64,000 nt of DNA, taken from contig CATMVA010000001.1 of assembly GCA_950075865.1 (NCBI GenBank), positions 124,001 through 188,000 of the forward strand, written 5' to 3'. This document shows positions 63,365 through 64,000 of this stretch, piece after piece (the first letter of the stretch is position 1; each line of letters starts with the position of its first letter). The notes beneath the pieces were generated by a model. It was not told the DNA's origin. It did not search any database and saw nothing but the letters and a program-made list of their open reading frames with translations. The position numbers and the translations under genes were made by a program. The stretch comes from an uncultured Oscillospiraceae bacterium. Lineage in GTDB: Bacteria; Bacillota; Clostridia; Oscillospirales; Oscillospiraceae.

Positions 63365-64000
63365 TCACAAAATAATGCAGATAAGTCCTCCCGAGCCTTC
63401 GTTGATGACTCGTTGCAGGGTTTCCCGTAGTTTGCCTCTGGCATCCTCCGGCATCCGTTTGAGCTTGGTGCTCAGATCCTCGCTCACCAGTTCATGGAAA
63501 GACTTTCCGAAAATGTTGGATTCCCAGATCTTAGTGGTATCACCCTCAAACTCCTGAAGCAAGTAGGTCACCATCTCCTCAGACTGCTTCTCGCTTCCCA
63601 CAATGGGCGAGACCTCAGTCTCAATATCAGCCCGTATCATGTGGATGGAGGGGGCACTGGCCTTAAGCCGGACGCCGTATCTTCCTCCCTGCTTCACGAT
63701 TTCCGGCTCCTCTAGCTTCATCTCCTCCGGACCAGGAGCCACAATGCCATAGCCGGTTTCCCGGACCTCCCGAAGGGCTTCGCTGACCTTGTCATACTCT
63801 TTCTTGACCCCCGCCAGGCTGGTCAGAAGGCTCATCAGATCCCCATCATTAGCGATTAAGAATCCGGACTGTGCCGAGATTGTCTCATAGAAAAGCGTCC
63901 TGGGCAACTCCAGTGCGGCGCAGGCTTTCCCCTCCCCCAGATCAATGGAGGTCACCTTAATGCTGCTGACGCTCTCACATTGGCCGACCGCAGTCATGGC
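63365..64000 (-). CDS. spoIVA: Stage IV sporulation protein A, C-terminal part (cut by window edge)
   Basis: SpoIVA is the ATPase that polymerises on the forespore and anchors the spore coat. Only the C-terminal 210 or so codons are in the window. They contain the highly conserved ETGYGIVAPG, EEPEIVKQGGRYGVRLKASA, PSIHMIRADIETEVSPIVG and the terminal LRETLQRVINEGSGGLICII, which inserts into the membrane via SpoVM. The N-terminal GTPase-like domain lies beyond the right edge. The stop is 5 bp from the right arm of the interrupted terminator. Confidence 0.96.
   Translation of the reverse strand, partial: AMTAVGQCESVSSIKVTSIDLGEGKACAALELPRTLFYETISAQSGFLIANDGDLMSLLTSLAGVKKEYDKVSEALREVRETGYGIVAPGPEEMKLEEPEIVKQGGRYGVRLKASAPSIHMIRADIETEVSPIVGSEKQSEEMVTYLLQEFEGDTTKIWESNIFGKSFHELVSEDLSTKLKRMPEDARGKLRETLQRVINEGSGGLICIIL

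Overview
The window reads as the chromosome of a Gram-positive, endospore-forming member of the Clostridia, most likely a gut bacterium of the Oscillospiraceae type. The evidence is the set of sporulation genes (spoIVA, yunB, a SpoIIM-like gene, sigH, a SpoIID/LytB gene), a tyrosine T-box leader, class A RNase P RNA, a probable clostridial 6S RNA, PPi-dependent phosphofructokinase beside the ATP enzyme, GlnRS, a Rex regulator and promoters with TTGACA/TATAAT boxes. Species cannot be fixed from sequence reading alone. The left 54 kb is ordinary, tightly packed core genome. The right 9 kb is an inserted mobilizable element.

Layout. 1-9.4 kb: start of rex, then a long leftward operon from a strong promoter at 9.37-9.40 kb (murD, three tandem M42 aminopeptidases, a PLP lyase, yunB, vanZ-like, ligA). 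9.4-9.8 kb: rnpB, divergent from murD. 9.8-14.9 kb: yebC, nif3-like, trmK, a DUF1858 gene, xerD, spoIIM-like and a TIGR04086 membrane protein. 15.0-19.3 kb: yajC, tgt and queA (queuosine modification) with a SpoIID/LytB protein. 19.3-22.3 kb: rightward asd-dapA-dapB (lysine/diaminopimelate). 22.3-26 kb: an AI-2E-family exporter and tyrS under a Tyr T-box, then an acetyltransferase. 26-30 kb: arsC/spx-like, glnS, threonine aldolase and a decayed XRE regulator. 30-37 kb: GyrI-like protein, fba, pfp, pfkA, purB, aspB. 37-44.7 kb: zinc-ribbon protein, sigH, glmM, ruvB-ruvA-ruvC, lysC, hom. 44.8-54.2 kb: a class A penicillin-binding protein, DUF1292 protein, 6S RNA, a parvulin-type foldase, tcdA, a TauE/SafE transporter split into two half-genes, a trxA-ruvX-unknown operon, and a glycosyltransferase.

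The element (about 54.21-63.34 kb) lies between the glycosyltransferase gene and spoIVA, which are convergent. Its ends carry a 15-bp imperfect inverted repeat. Just outside them lie the two arms of what looks like one rho-independent terminator, so the element seems to have entered the terminator loop. It encodes a TnpV-like protein, a large serine recombinase, MobC, an HUH relaxase and a small unknown protein. This gene set resembles the Tn4451 family of mobilizable transposons. Its cargo is a leftward operon of a small HTH protein, a 636-aa fused nuclease-methylase, a 346-aa specificity subunit and a DUF4238 protein. The two restriction proteins resemble BcgI in size and layout, and there is no separate hsdR gene. 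A 750-bp noncoding stretch before mobC holds a possible small RNA and a perfect 93-bp tandem duplication that may belong to the transfer origin.

How the parts fit: asd-dapA-dapB and lysC-hom are two dispersed blocks of one aspartate-family pathway that feeds peptidoglycan as well as protein. murD, glmM, the penicillin-binding protein and the SpoIID/LytB protein are cell-wall functions. fba/pfp/pfkA form a glycolytic block with both PPi- and ATP-linked phosphofructokinase. ruvCAB, ruvX, ligA and xerD serve recombination and replication.
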